Shown: positions 25,762 to 34,770 of the stretch, in pieces
Layout: each line of letters begins with the position of its first letter
How positions within the stretch are numbered: the stretch's first letter is position 1
From: an uncultured Lachnospiraceae bacterium
GTDB lineage: Bacteria > Bacillota > Clostridia > Lachnospirales > Lachnospiraceae
Direction of reading: 5' to 3'
DNA: 54,027 nt
NCBI GenBank assembly: GCA_948470905.1
Contig: CAOKQK010000014.1
Span: 1-54,027, forward strand
Program-made: the position numbers and the translations under genes
The notes under the pieces: generated by a model
The model's database searches: none
What the model was told of the DNA's origin: nothing
The model's input: the letters and a program-made list of their open reading frames with translations, nothing else

Positions 25762-28700
25762 ATGAAGCAGGCAAGGGTCTGGCAGGAAAAAACGATGATC
25801 CCCACTTATGAGATCGGGGCGGCAGAGAAGAACCCTATCTTTCTGGAAAAGAGAGTGTATCAGGGCAGCAGCGGCAAGGTGTATCCCTATCCTACTGTTG
25901 AGAAGATCAGCAATGTAAAGGTGGATAAGGAGTATGAGGCTGTCTGGCTGGAGAATGAATATTTGAAGGTGATGGTTCTGCCGCAGCTGGGGGGAAGGAT
26001 CCAGAGGGCGTACGACAAGACCAATGATTATGATTTTGTATATTATAATAGAGTGGTCAAGCCTGCGCTGGTGGGGCTGACCGGTCCCTGGATCTCCGGC
26101 GGAATTGAGTTCAACTGGCCCCAGCACCACAGGCCCACCACATTTCTGCCGGTGGACTACTGCATTGGTACAGGAGAGGACGGCAGTGCTTATGTGCTGC
26201 TTCATGACGTGGATCAGATGTATGGAACCAAGGGACTGACCAAGATCGCACTGTACCCGGGCAGGGCTTACATAGAGATCACAGGGCAGCTGTACAACCG
26301 CACCTCTCTGCCGCAGACCTTCCTCTGGTGGGCGAATCCGGCGGTTGCGGTCAACGACGATACGCAGTCCATTTTTCCGCCTGATGTCCATGCGGTGATG
26401 GATCACGGCAAGAGGGATGTGTCCAGATTCCCCATTGCCACGGGTGTGTATTATAAAAAAGATTACAGCGAGGGTGTGGATATCTCCCGGTATAAAAATA
26501 TTCCGGTGCCCACTTCCTATATGGCGGAGAAGTCAAAATATGATTTTGTGGGCGGCTACGACTATGGGCGGGAGGCGGGGATCCTCCATGTGGCGGACCA
26601 TCATGTCTCCCCCGGCAAGAAGCAGTGGACCTGGGGCTGCGGCGATTTTGGAAAAGCCTGGGACAGGAATCTCACCGACGAGGACGGTCCGTATGTGGAA
26701 CTGATGACGGGGATGTACACTGACAACCAGCCTGATTTTACATGGCTGAAGCCCTTTGAGGAGAAGGTTTTCAGGCAGTATTTCATGCCCTATAAGGGTG
26801 TGGGGCAGGTGAAGAATGCCTCCAGGGAGGCGGCTGTGGGGCTGTCGGTGGAGGACGGGCAGATTAAAATCTCGGTCTATGTGACAGGGGAGTACGACAA
26901 CCTGCAGGTGCAGCTGGACTATGAGGGGTGCGGGCTGCTTAAAAAGCGGATCAGGCTGACGCCGGAGGAGGTCTTCCGGACCAGCCTGGACTTGAGCGAG
27001 GTGTCTGGAGTGGGCTCTGTGCGTGAGCCTGGCGTGCAGGCGACAAAGGATTGTATGGGCTCTGTGCATGAGCCTGGCGTGCAGGCGAGAGGGGATTGTG
27101 CGGGCTCTGTGTGTGAGCCTGGCGTACAGGCGACAAAGGATTGTGCGGGTGTCACGAATGAGTGTGGCGTGCAGCCGCAGGCGGATTTCAGGGAGTCCGG
27201 ACTGTGTCTGTCCGTCTGGGCAGGGGAGAGCTGCCTTGTGTCTTATCAGCCGGAGGAGCCGGTGATTCCGAAGCTTCCTGAGCCGGCAAAGGCTGCGGCG
27301 GAGCCGGAGCAGATTATGACCAACGAGGAGCTGTACCTGACGGGGCTGCACATCGAGCAGTACCGTCATGCCACTTATCTGCCGGACCCCTATTATCTGG
27401 AGGGGCTGAAACGTGACCCCGGAGACATCCGTATCAATAATGCCTACGGTGCTCTGCTGATGCGCAGAGGGCAGTTCCAGGAGGCGGAAAAGTATTTCCG
27501 CAGGGCGCTGGAACGCCTGATCCAGAGGAATCCTAACCCGTACAACAGCGAGAGCTACTATCTGCTGGGGCTGTGCCTTTTCTATATGGGGCGGGACGGG
27601 GAGGCTTATGATGCTTTTTATAAGGCAACCTGGACTAATGAACAGCAGGAGATGTCCTTTTATTATCTGGCTGCCATCGACGCCAGGAAGGGACGCTTTG
27701 CCGCCGCCCTGGAGATGGCGGAGAAGGCGCTGGTGAAAAACGCCCATAACGTAAAGGCCAGAGGGCTTAAGGCATATCTGCTGAGAAAGCTGGGAAGACG
27801 GCAGCAGGCATATCTCTGGACTGAGGAGAACCTTGCGCTGGATGCCTTTGATTTCGTCTCGGCATATGAACAGATCCTGCTGCAGGACCTTTCCGGCGGG
27901 CAGAATGTTCGGGCAAAACAGGAATCGGACCTGGAGAAGGAGTTCCTGCGCAGGATGCGGGATTTCCCGGATAATTATCTGATGGCGGCAAGGGATTATG
28001 GGGAGTTTGGCGCTTATGATGAGGCTCTTGGGCTGCTTGGGGAGTGCTGGGCGGTTCACCCCATGCTGAAATATTATGAGGCGTATTATACTTATATGCG
28101 CCGCGTGGGACAGGAGGCTGGCAGCGGAGCTTTCCACGCCGGCGGTGCCGGAAGCGGGGAAGCCTGCGTGGAAAATTTGTCAGAAATGGTTTCCGGCGCC
28201 GGAAATTGCAGAAGCGGGGACAATTCTTACAAATTGATCTTGGGGCTGCTGCAGGAAGCCGAGGGCTGTGTACCTGACTATTGTTTCCCTAACAAGCTGG
28301 AGGATATCGCAGTGCTGCGTTTTGCGGCACAGTGGCACGGGGCCGGAGAGAGGCGCCCCATGGCAAAATATTATCTGGGCTGCCTGTTTTATGATAAGCT
28401 TCAGTGGGAGCAGGCGAAGGAACTCTGGGAACAGGCGGCGGCAGAGAAACCGGATTTCCCCACCGTCCACAGGAACCTGTCCCTTGTCTATTATAACAAG
28501 TGTCACGACGGGGAACGGGCGCGGGCGGAGATGGAGAGGGCTTTTGCGCTGGATACCGGGGATGTGCGTGTCTTTCTGGAGCTTGACCAGCTGTACAGGA
28601 AGCTGGGCATGAGCTTTGCGGATAGGCTGGCGCGTTATGAGGCGCACCCGGAGCTCATAGAGGGCAGGGATGACCTTTATGTGGAGTATATTACCCTTTT

Positions 28701-29430
28701 GGACATGACCGGACAGTATGAGAGAGCATATCAGTGCATGATGAATCATATTTTCCATCCATGGGAGGGCGGCGAAGGCAAGATCACCACTCAGTATGTT
28801 CTGTCCTTGCTGCAACAGGCGAAGGCGGCGTTGAAATCAAAGGATGCGGTCAGGGCGGAGGAGCTTCTGCGCAGGGCGCTGCACTACCCGGAAAACCTGG
28901 GCGAGGGCAGGCTGGAGGGTACAAAGGATAATCATATTTATTATCATCTTGGCCTTGCCCTGGAGATGCGCGCAGAAGCCGCAAAGGCACAGGGAAATGT
29001 CCAGGAGGGGGAGCGGTTAGTCCGGGAGGCGGCGGAATGTTACGAGAGAGCGGCTGTAGGCACGGACGAACCTGCCGGGGCGATGTATTACAACGACCAG
29101 CCCGCGGATATGATCCTGTATCAGGGACTTGCGCTGCAGAAGCTGGGCAGGACGGGTGCGGCCAAGGCGAGATTTTACCGTCTGCTGGATTATGGTGAGC
29201 ATCATCTGGAGGACAGGGTAAAGATTGAGTACTTTGCGGTGTCGCTTCCGGATTTCCTGATTTTTGACGATGATCTCACTTTGAAAAACAGGGTACACTG
29301 CTATTACCTGATGGCTCTTGGCAATATGGGGCTGGGAAATATGGAAAAGGCGAAAGGATTCTTACGTCAGGGGCTGGCGCTGGAGCCTTCACACATGATG
29401 TGCAGCGTGTATGCAGGGGAAACTTTTTGA
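25762..29430 (+). CDS. DUF5107 domain protein with TPR repeats
   Basis: 1222-aa protein. The N-terminal part (about 1-400) matches the DUF5107 beta-sandwich (WLENEYLKVMVLPQLGGRIQRAYDK; ISGGIEFNWPQHHRPTT), which has a galactose-mutarotase-like look. From about 520 to the end are tetratricopeptide repeats (INNAYGALLMRRGQFQEAEKYFRRAL and similar). Between them are three 15-residue tandem repeats (GSVxEPGVQATKDCA, nt 27013-27147) plus a diverged fourth. A Gly/Ala/Ser-rich insertion of about 50 residues interrupts the TPR region near nt 28115-28225. No signal peptide is seen, so it is probably cytoplasmic. Such proteins often sit beside glycosidases, as here (divergent GH2), and may bind or process glycans. 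The catalytic role is unproven. Start ATG 25762 follows TAGGAGG. Confidence 0.88.
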   Translation: MKQARVWQEKTMIPTYEIGAAEKNPIFLEKRVYQGSSGKVYPYPTVEKISNVKVDKEYEAVWLENEYLKVMVLPQLGGRIQRAYDKTNDYDFVYYNRVVKPALVGLTGPWISGGIEFNWPQHHRPTTFLPVDYCIGTGEDGSAYVLLHDVDQMYGTKGLTKIALYPGRAYIEITGQLYNRTSLPQTFLWWANPAVAVNDDTQSIFPPDVHAVMDHGKRDVSRFPIATGVYYKKDYSEGVDISRYKNIPVPTSYMAEKSKYDFVGGYDYGREAGILHVADHHVSPGKKQWTWGCGDFGKAWDRNLTDEDGPYVELMTGMYTDNQPDFTWLKPFEEKVFRQYFMPYKGVGQVKNASREAAVGLSVEDGQIKISVYVTGEYDNLQVQLDYEGCGLLKKRIRLTPEEVFRTSLDLSEVSGVGSVREPGVQATKDCMGSVHEPGVQARGDCAGSVCEPGVQATKDCAGVTNECGVQPQADFRESGLCLSVWAGESCLVSYQPEEPVIPKLPEPAKAAAEPEQIMTNEELYLTGLHIEQYRHATYLPDPYYLEGLKRDPGDIRINNAYGALLMRRGQFQEAEKYFRRALERLIQRNPNPYNSESYYLLGLCLFYMGRDGEAYDAFYKATWTNEQQEMSFYYLAAIDARKGRFAAALEMAEKALVKNAHNVKARGLKAYLLRKLGRRQQAYLWTEENLALDAFDFVSAYEQILLQDLSGGQNVRAKQESDLEKEFLRRMRDFPDNYLMAARDYGEFGAYDEALGLLGECWAVHPMLKYYEAYYTYMRRVGQEAGSGAFHAGGAGSGEACVENLSEMVSGAGNCRSGDNSYKLILGLLQEAEGCVPDYCFPNKLEDIAVLRFAAQWHGAGERRPMAKYYLGCLFYDKLQWEQAKELWEQAAAEKPDFPTVHRNLSLVYYNKCHDGERARAEMERAFALDTGDVRVFLELDQLYRKLGMSFADRLARYEAHPELIEGRDDLYVEYITLLDMTGQYERAYQCMMNHIFHPWEGGEGKITTQYVLSLLQQAKAALKSKDAVRAEELLRRALHYPENLGEGRLEGTKDNHIYYHLGLALEMRAEAAKAQGNVQEGERLVREAAECYERAAVGTDEPAGAMYYNDQPADMILYQGLALQKLGRTGAAKARFYRLLDYGEHHLEDRVKIEYFAVSLPDFLIFDDDLTLKNRVHCYYLMALGNMGLGNMEKAKGFLRQGLALEPSHMMCSVYAGETF
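27013..27192 (+). repeat. 45-bp in-frame tandem repeat inside DUF5107 gene
   Basis: Three units at 27013-27057, 27058-27102 and 27103-27147 encode GSVREPGVQATKDCM, GSVHEPGVQARGDCA and GSVCEPGVQATKDCA. A diverged unit follows at 27148-27192. Each unit adds one or two Cys residues to a linker otherwise outside the folded domains. Confidence 0.9.
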
Positions 29431-29442
29431 CCATGACAGGTT

Positions 29443-29513
29443 AGCGGCATTCGTCAAATTATGAATATGGCGTTATGCCTGTGCAGGCATCGGCTCTGTG
29501 CCTGCAGGAATAA
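29443..29513 (+). repeat. Leader element copy D, upstream of trpS
   Basis: The ends match the family: GCGGCATTCGTCAA at 29444-29457 and GCCTGCAGGAATAAA at 29499-29513. The middle is replaced by a different hairpin (TGCCTG-TG-CAGGCA, 29476-29489). It occupies the region where a longer trpS reading frame would begin, which supports the downstream start at 29590. Confidence 0.65.
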
Positions 29514-29589
29514 AATAACAGGAAGACAAGTGACAACAGAAGCCTGCGCCATCTGGAGCAGGCTTGGAAAGGCATGGTATAAGATTGAA

Positions 29590-30675
29590 ATGGGTAAAAT
29601 TATATTGACAGGAGACAGACCTACCGGCAGACTGCATGTGGGTCATTATGTGGGTTCTCTGCGCAGGCGCGTGGAGCTGCAGAATTCGGGGGAGTATGAT
29701 AAGACCTTCATCATGATCGCTGACGCACAGGCGCTCACGGACAATATCGAAAATCCGGAAAAGGTGAGACAGAATATCATTGAGGTGGCGCTGGATTATA
29801 TGTCCTGCGGGCTTGATCCTGACAAGTCGACGCTTTTTATCCAGTCCCAGATCTCAGAACTCTGCGAGCTGACTTTTTATTATATGGATCTGGTGACAGT
29901 GGCAAGGCTGCAGAGAAATCCCACTGTGAAAAACGAGATCATCATGCGAAATTTTGAGGCCAGTATCCCTGTGGGCTTCTTTACCTATCCGATCAGCCAG
30001 GCGGCGGATATCACAGCCTTTAAGGCGACTACGGTCCCGGTGGGTGATGACCAGCTTCCCATGATCGAGCAGACAAGAGAGATCGTGCATAAATTTAATA
30101 CGGTCTATGCGCCTGTGCTGGTGGAGCCGGAGGCGCTGCTTCCAGAGAGCGAGGCGTGCCGGAGGCTGCCAGGTACGGACGGCAAGGCAAAGATGAGCAA
30201 GTCTCTGGGGAACTGCATCTATCTTGCGGATACGGCTGACGAGGTGCGTACCAAAATCATGAGCATGTACACGGATCCTTTGCATCTGCAGGTCAGCGAC
30301 CCCGGCCATCTGGAGGGCAATACGGTATTTACGTATCTGGATGCCTTCTGCAGGCAGGAGCATTTTGAGAGATATCTGCCGGATTATGCAGGTCTGGATG
30401 AATTAAAGGAGCATTATAAGAGAGGCGGCCTGGGGGATGTGAAGGTCAAGAAATTCCTGAACAATATCATGCAGGAAACGCTGGAGCCCATCCGTGCCCG
30501 CAGGAAGGAGCTGGAGAAGGATATTTCAGGTGTGTATGATATCCTGAGAAAAGGGAGCGATACAGCGCGTGAGACTGCGGCCAGGACCCTGTCGGAGGTA
30601 AAGAGCGCCATGCGCATCAATTATTTCGAGGACGAGGAGCTGATCCGGATGCAGAGTGAGAAGTACGAAGGTTGA
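29590..30675 (+). CDS. trpS: Tryptophanyl-tRNA synthetase
   Basis: 361-aa class I synthetase that charges tRNA-Trp. The start at ATG 29590 gives [24 protein letters not shown], the normal N-terminus, with the HIGH-type motif HVGH. The KMSKS motif is present as KMSKSLGN. The open frame extends upstream to 29461, but that part is leader repeat sequence. Ribosome site before 29590 is weak. No T-box sequence was seen, although Trp synthetase genes in Firmicutes often have one; a small stem (AGCCTGC/GCAGGCT, near 29540-29563) lies in the leader. It is probably monocistronic or transcribed with the next gene (97 bp away). Confidence 0.95.
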   Translation: MGKIILTGDRPTGRLHVGHYVGSLRRRVELQNSGEYDKTFIMIADAQALTDNIENPEKVRQNIIEVALDYMSCGLDPDKSTLFIQSQISELCELTFYYMDLVTVARLQRNPTVKNEIIMRNFEASIPVGFFTYPISQAADITAFKATTVPVGDDQLPMIEQTREIVHKFNTVYAPVLVEPEALLPESEACRRLPGTDGKAKMSKSLGNCIYLADTADEVRTKIMSMYTDPLHLQVSDPGHLEGNTVFTYLDAFCRQEHFERYLPDYAGLDELKEHYKRGGLGDVKVKKFLNNIMQETLEPIRARRKELEKDISGVYDILRKGSDTARETAARTLSEVKSAMRINYFEDEELIRMQSEKYEG

Positions 30676-30772
30676 GAGAACGTTTGAGGGATTGGGGCGT
30701 TGCAGTATCGTGAAGGTCGACGCAAAAGAGAGCCTTCGCAATTCTGGTCAGGATGCCTGATCCAGCAGGCAG

Positions 30773-32023
30773 ATGGGAGTTAGTGTGAAAACTGATATAA
30801 AGAAGTCCAGGAGAGGAGAGTCCGTAAAAAAGGCGGATAAACAGAGAGAAAACAGGAAAAAGTCCGGCACGGCAGAGCCGGTGTCGGAAGCCCCAGGCAT
30901 ACCGCGGGAGGAAAGCCGGGAGAAGGCGGACACGGTGTCGGAGGCAGAGAAGGCAGTTGCAGCGCCGAAAGATGCAGTATCGGGAGCAGAGAAGGCAGTT
31001 GCAGCGTCGGAAGAAGCAGTATTGGAGGCAGAGAGGGCAGTTGCAACGCCAGAAGACGCGGTATCGGAGGCAGAGAAGGCAGTTGCAGCGCCGGAAGATG
31101 CAGTATCGGAGACAGAGAAGGCAGTTGCAGCGCCGGAAGATGCAATATCGGGAGCAGAGAAGGCAGCTGCGGAGGCAGAAAAGGCAGTTGCAGCGCCAGA
31201 AGACGCAGTATCGGAGGCAGAGAAGGCAGTTGCAGCGCCGGAAGATGCAGCGTCAGAAGCGGAGAAGGCGGATTTCGTGGCGGAAGCAGGTGAGCCAGGC
31301 AAAGCTGGCGGCAGGGAAGGAAACGGAACAGAAAAAAACGGTGATCGAGGGAAAAAAATAAAAAATCGGGGCATTTCGCTGACAAAGCCCAGGAAAGAAG
31401 ACCCGGAGGAAGAAGGGGAAGACTGGGAGAATGATGACCTGGAGGAGGACTGGGAGGAGGGATCGGAGCCATCCAAGCCCTGGGTGATGGCGTTGGTGTT
31501 TGCGGGGATGATTGTAGCGGCAGCAGCCATATGTGTGATGCTGTGGAACTTTACTCATCCGGACAAACCGGAGGAGGACCATAACGTTTCAGTAGGAGCT
31601 ACCGCGGCGCCGGGGAGCGGGGATGCCCTTTCGCCCACTCAAAGACCGGATTCCGGCACAGGGGATCAGACTCCGGAGAATCAGGGCGGCAATACCGAGC
31701 CCGGGTCAGATCCCGATGAAACGGATACGTCGTCAGAGGGGAACAGGGTGACGACTCTGGACGGCAGGGTCATTATTTTCACGGAATGCGATGATATGGT
31801 GACGCCAAAGGAATATGTAAATCTAAGGACGGAACCCAGTACCGCCCAGGGAGATGCAACGGTGGGATGTATGTTGAACAATGGTGAGATAGCGCACCGC
31901 ACAGGCATCAGCGAGGAGATGGGATGGTCCAGGCTGGAGTACAAGGATCAGGTCCTCTATGTTGTCACCAGCCTCGTCAATGTGGTGACGGATGAGCCGT
32001 CTGTTGAACCGACAAGCCCCTGA
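30773..32023 (+). CDS. SH3b-domain membrane protein with 14-residue repeats
   Basis: 416-aa protein with one membrane helix (about 237-258, WVMALVFAGMIVAAAAICVML). The N-terminal side is highly charged and presumably cytoplasmic. Residues 54-168 are about eight copies of a 14-residue unit (AVSEAEKAVAAPED). The outside part has a Thr/Gly/Asp/Pro-rich spacer and a bacterial SH3 domain (about 335-405, YVNLRTEPS...MGWSRLEYKDQVLYV), a fold that usually binds cell-wall peptides. Start ATG 30773; GTG 30785 is an alternative with GGGAG upstream. Likely a wall-sensing or scaffold protein; no closer family recognised. Confidence 0.8.
   Translation: MGVSVKTDIKKSRRGESVKKADKQRENRKKSGTAEPVSEAPGIPREESREKADTVSEAEKAVAAPKDAVSGAEKAVAASEEAVLEAERAVATPEDAVSEAEKAVAAPEDAVSETEKAVAAPEDAISGAEKAAAEAEKAVAAPEDAVSEAEKAVAAPEDAASEAEKADFVAEAGEPGKAGGREGNGTEKNGDRGKKIKNRGISLTKPRKEDPEEEGEDWENDDLEEDWEEGSEPSKPWVMALVFAGMIVAAAAICVMLWNFTHPDKPEEDHNVSVGATAAPGSGDALSPTQRPDSGTGDQTPENQGGNTEPGSDPDETDTSSEGNRVTTLDGRVIIFTECDDMVTPKEYVNLRTEPSTAQGDATVGCMLNNGEIAHRTGISEEMGWSRLEYKDQVLYVVTSLVNVVTDEPSVEPTSP
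30932..31276 (+). repeat. 42-bp in-frame tandem repeats in SH3b gene
   Basis: About eight units of 42 bp (core GAGGCAGAGAAGGCAGTTGC) encode A-V-S-E-A-E-K-A-V-A-A-P-E-D. One unit carries an altered stretch near 31165-31185. Because units are highly similar, length is likely to vary between strains and several other frames stay open by chance. Confidence 0.9.
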
Positions 32024-32105
32024 CAGGCTCATATGAGCCGGGGCGCTGTGGTATTGACCCCCTGCAGGCATTGCGGGCCTGGCGGAAGTTGTGGAGGATA
32101 TTCCT

Positions 32106-32465
32106 GTGAAAGAGTTTCAGTGGCCCTATCGCTCTCATGATAAGAAGATATTTCTTTCAAAAATTAAGCTGGCAGAAAGCTATTTGCAAAAGTATGGAGC
32201 GGAGTATATAGGAACAGTTAATGAGCTTGGAAGATGGATGCTGCAGGACGGCTCTTATGGGATAGAACATATGGAAAAGAATATCTGGAAATTCAAAGAG
32301 GAATATGTCCGAGTGGACAGGGTGTACTTTTCAGAAAAGCCCTTTATCGTCCTGGAGTTTTCGGATAAAAAAGAGGGACCATATGAGGACGCAGATCCAT
32401 TTCCTTATAATATGCCGGATGCAGATTTTGAACAGGAAATCAGGTTTTCCTTGAATATAAAGTAA
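32106..32465 (+). CDS. Hypothetical protein, 119 aa
   Basis: Not recognised. It begins VKEFQWPYRSHDKKIF and is rich in charged and aromatic residues (YSFxDKKEGPYEDADPFPYNM-like tail), soluble, without signal peptide or membrane helix. GTG 32106 was preferred because GGAGG at 32093-32097 is 8 bp upstream; GTG 32091 would lie in the ribosome site. Gene order puts it between the SH3b gene and spoVAD on the same strand, with no evident functional link. Confidence 0.65.
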   Translation: MKEFQWPYRSHDKKIFLSKIKLAESYLQKYGAEYIGTVNELGRWMLQDGSYGIEHMEKNIWKFKEEYVRVDRVYFSEKPFIVLEFSDKKEGPYEDADPFPYNMPDADFEQEIRFSLNIK

Positions 32466-32570
32466 TTGTGGTAAATTTCAGATCCTTACTCTTAGGAGAA
32501 GCTTAATGAGAAACCCTGTTTGCGGCATAAGAGAAGCCATATTTTTGGCAGTATTTTGACAATGTACATA

Positions 32571-32645
32571 AATTTCCCTCCGCCAGGAGATAATAGTGCA
32601 GAAAGATTTATTTGAATCTGTTAATATGTATTGCCGGAGGAAATT
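32571..32645 (+). promoter_or_regulatory. Possible hairpin covering the spoVAD ribosome site
   Basis: AATTTCCCTCCG (32571-32582) can pair with CGGAGGAAATT (32635-32645) over 11 bp with one bulged C. The right arm contains GGAGG, the spoVAD ribosome site. The loop is about 50 nt, so stability is uncertain. Confidence 0.4.
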
Positions 32646-32651
32646 GAGTGT

Positions 32652-33749
32652 ATGAGTCAAAAGTTGGGAAAGGCGAGTATGAAGCCGGAACAGCCTGTGT
32701 ATATTTTAAGCAGCGCCAGCGTCGTGGGACCCAAGGAGGGACAGGGACCGCTGGGGCTTTTGTTCGATGTTGTGGGTGAGGATGACATGTTTGGCTGTGA
32801 GACTTGGGAGGACGCGGAGAGCAGCCTGCAGAAAAGAGCGGTTTCTCTCGCGCTGGAAAAGGCAGGGATGCAGCCGGAGGATGTCAGTTTTATTTTTGCA
32901 GGTGACTTGCTGGGCCAATCCATTGCCAGCTCCTTTGGACTGTCCAGTTATGAGATACCGCTTTTGGGCGTATATGGCGCCTGCTCTACCTGCGGGGAGT
33001 CATTGACCCTCGGAGTCATGAGCATAGCGGGCGGATTTGCGGACAAGGTAGTCTGTGTCACCTCCAGCCATTTTGCCAGCGCGGAAAAAGAGTTTCGCTT
33101 TCCACTGGAATATGGGAACCAGCGTCCGCTGTCGGCATGCTGGACTGTGACGGGAAGCGGCGCCTTTGTGCTGGGGGATAAGGCTGCCTGCAGTGCGCTG
33201 CCGGTGCCCGGCGATCCACAGCCTTCAGCTCACGGCGCTCCGACCGGGAATCCCAGGGCAGCCACAGGAAGGCCCAGGGCGAAAATAACCGGAATGACGG
33301 TGGGGAAGATTATGGATTACGGTCTGAAGGATTCCATGAACATGGGGGCATGTATGGCGCCTGCGGCAGCTTCCACGCTGGAACAGCACTTTATTGACTT
33401 TGCAAGTCAGCCGGATGACTATGACAAGATCATCACGGGGGATCTGGGGAAAATAGGTCAGAAGGTGCTGATAGACCTGCTGCGGGAAAAGGGCTATGAT
33501 ATTTCCGAACAGCACATGGACTGCGGGATTGAGATCTTTGACGGGGAGTCACAGGACACCCATGCGGGAGGAAGCGGCTGCGGCTGCAGTGCGGTCACTT
33601 TATCGGCGTATATTTTAAAGCAGCTGGAGGCGGAGAACTGGAAAAAGGTCATCTTTATGCCTACAGGGGCTCTCCTGAGCAAGACGAGCTTCAACGAGGG
33701 AAAGAGTGTCCCCGGCATTGCCCATGCAGTAGTGATAGAACGCTGCTGA
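32652..33749 (+). CDS. spoVAD: Stage V sporulation protein AD
   Basis: 365-aa SpoVAD, part of the forespore membrane machinery that imports dipicolinic acid into the spore. It has a thiolase-like fold. Recognised by VYILSSASVVGPKEGQGPLG, YGACSTCGESL, DYDKIITGDLGKIG and SGCGCSAVT. ATG 32652 lies 11 bp after GGAGG; an upstream TTG frame extension is not used. A Pro/Ala/Gly-rich insertion of about 25 residues (nt 33205-33280) is absent from typical SpoVAD. spoVAC and spoVAE, its usual neighbours, are not in this window. The gene is evidence that the organism makes endospores. Confidence 0.92.
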   Translation: MSQKLGKASMKPEQPVYILSSASVVGPKEGQGPLGLLFDVVGEDDMFGCETWEDAESSLQKRAVSLALEKAGMQPEDVSFIFAGDLLGQSIASSFGLSSYEIPLLGVYGACSTCGESLTLGVMSIAGGFADKVVCVTSSHFASAEKEFRFPLEYGNQRPLSACWTVTGSGAFVLGDKAACSALPVPGDPQPSAHGAPTGNPRAATGRPRAKITGMTVGKIMDYGLKDSMNMGACMAPAAASTLEQHFIDFASQPDDYDKIITGDLGKIGQKVLIDLLREKGYDISEQHMDCGIEIFDGESQDTHAGGSGCGCSAVTLSAYILKQLEAENWKKVIFMPTGALLSKTSFNEGKSVPGIAHAVVIERC

Positions 33750-33798
33750 GGGCAGGGAGTTGTCATTAAGCTGAGAGTTCTGCGTCTGATAAAAAAGG

Positions 33799-33859
33799 CA
33801 GCCGCCTTTTCCAGCCCAAAAGGCGGCTGTTCCTTTCCAAAAGGCGGCTGTTCCTTTCC
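33799..33859 (+). terminator. Terminator with duplicated right arm
   Basis: The left arm CAGCCGCCTTTT (33799-33810) can pair with either of two identical right arms AAAAGGCGGCTG (33818-33829 and 33839-33850). Each is followed by TTCCTTTCC. The 21-bp unit is a perfect tandem duplication. Confidence 0.7.
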
Positions 33860-33979
33860 GTTGGCGGAGACTGGCGTTTTTTAAAATAAGGGGAGGAAAA
33901 ACGAATAACTGACAGCAGCGATTGGTAATCGTGAAACTATGATATATGCGTGAAAAGCTATGGAAAAGGGAGAAGGTAT

Positions 33980-34717
33980 ATGAAATATCCCAAGGCGATA
34001 CTATTTGATTATGGACATACTCTTTTATATGAACCTGGTTGGGATGCCGTTAGAGGAAATGAGGCTCTTTTGAAATATGTTACAAAGAATCCTAATAATT
34101 GCACTCTTGAGGATGTACGGAAGGGCGCGGAATTGATTTTCGGAAAACATGTCGAAAGCGTTCGTAAGATAGGTTATGATATTTCCGGTCAAGTTGGCGA
34201 TAAAGTATTGTATGAATATCTTGGGATCGAATTTTCCCTGACACCGCTTGAAATGGAAACCGTTTTCTGGAACGGTGCTTCTATGGGTGCGATTATGCCA
34301 GACGCTGATAAAATGCTCGATTATATAAACAAAAATGGCATTAGAAGTGCCGTTGTCAGCAATCTTCTGTGGTCGGGGGCTGCCTTAACCGAAAGGCTCA
34401 ACAGACTGCTGCCAAATAATCAGTTTGAGTTTGTTATGACGTCAAGTGATTATTTTGTGAGGAAGCCCAATCGGATTTTGTTTGATATTGCTTTGCAAAA
34501 GGTCGGAGTTTCTGCCGATGAAGTATGGTATTGCGGTGATAATCCGCAGGCAGATATTGAAGGAGCAGCACAAGTTGGTATTTACCCTGTTTGGTATGAT
34601 AATGATACAGAAAAAGACTACAAAAACTGTAACAATGAACACCTGCCACAGTGTGAACATTTACATATTTACCAATGGGATGAAATGATTGACTTGTTAG
34701 AGCGAATAAAAGCATAA
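33980..34717 (+). CDS. HAD-superfamily hydrolase
   Basis: 245-aa phosphatase-like protein. Motif I is ILFDYGHTLLYE with nucleophile Asp10; the usual second Asp is Gly, as in other DYGxT variants. Later motifs: VVSNLLWSG (motif II Ser), RKPNRILFDIAL (motif III Lys) and YCGDNPQADIEGA (motif IV). ATG 33980 follows GGGAGAAGG. Substrate unknown; probably a small phosphorylated metabolite. The gene is clearly richer in A+T than its neighbours, which suggests separate acquisition. It stands alone between spoVAD and the arginine cluster. Confidence 0.88.
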   Translation: MKYPKAILFDYGHTLLYEPGWDAVRGNEALLKYVTKNPNNCTLEDVRKGAELIFGKHVESVRKIGYDISGQVGDKVLYEYLGIEFSLTPLEMETVFWNGASMGAIMPDADKMLDYINKNGIRSAVVSNLLWSGAALTERLNRLLPNNQFEFVMTSSDYFVRKPNRILFDIALQKVGVSADEVWYCGDNPQADIEGAAQVGIYPVWYDNDTEKDYKNCNNEHLPQCEHLHIYQWDEMIDLLERIKA

Positions 34718-34770
34718 TTCTCACGACGTTTTTTGACTGTGTTGCCGGGTGGCGACTTACTTATTATTTT

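Noticed and set aside
27013..27192. Possible CRISPR array
   Set aside because: The repeats are contiguous, in frame and without unique spacers. The same holds for the repeats at 30932-31276 and 44085-44240.
26533..28137. Long minus-strand open frame opposite the DUF5107 gene
   Set aside because: It is a mirror of codon bias in the plus-strand gene, with no family resemblance and no ribosome site.
29514..29589. T-box leader for trpS
   Set aside because: No T-box core (GGGTGG-type) sequence and no terminator/antiterminator pair were seen.
30748..31530. Ala/Ser-rich minus-strand and Arg/Gln-rich alternative plus frames over the SH3b gene
   Set aside because: The 42-bp repeats keep several frames open. 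Only the frame with membrane helix and SH3b domain makes sense.
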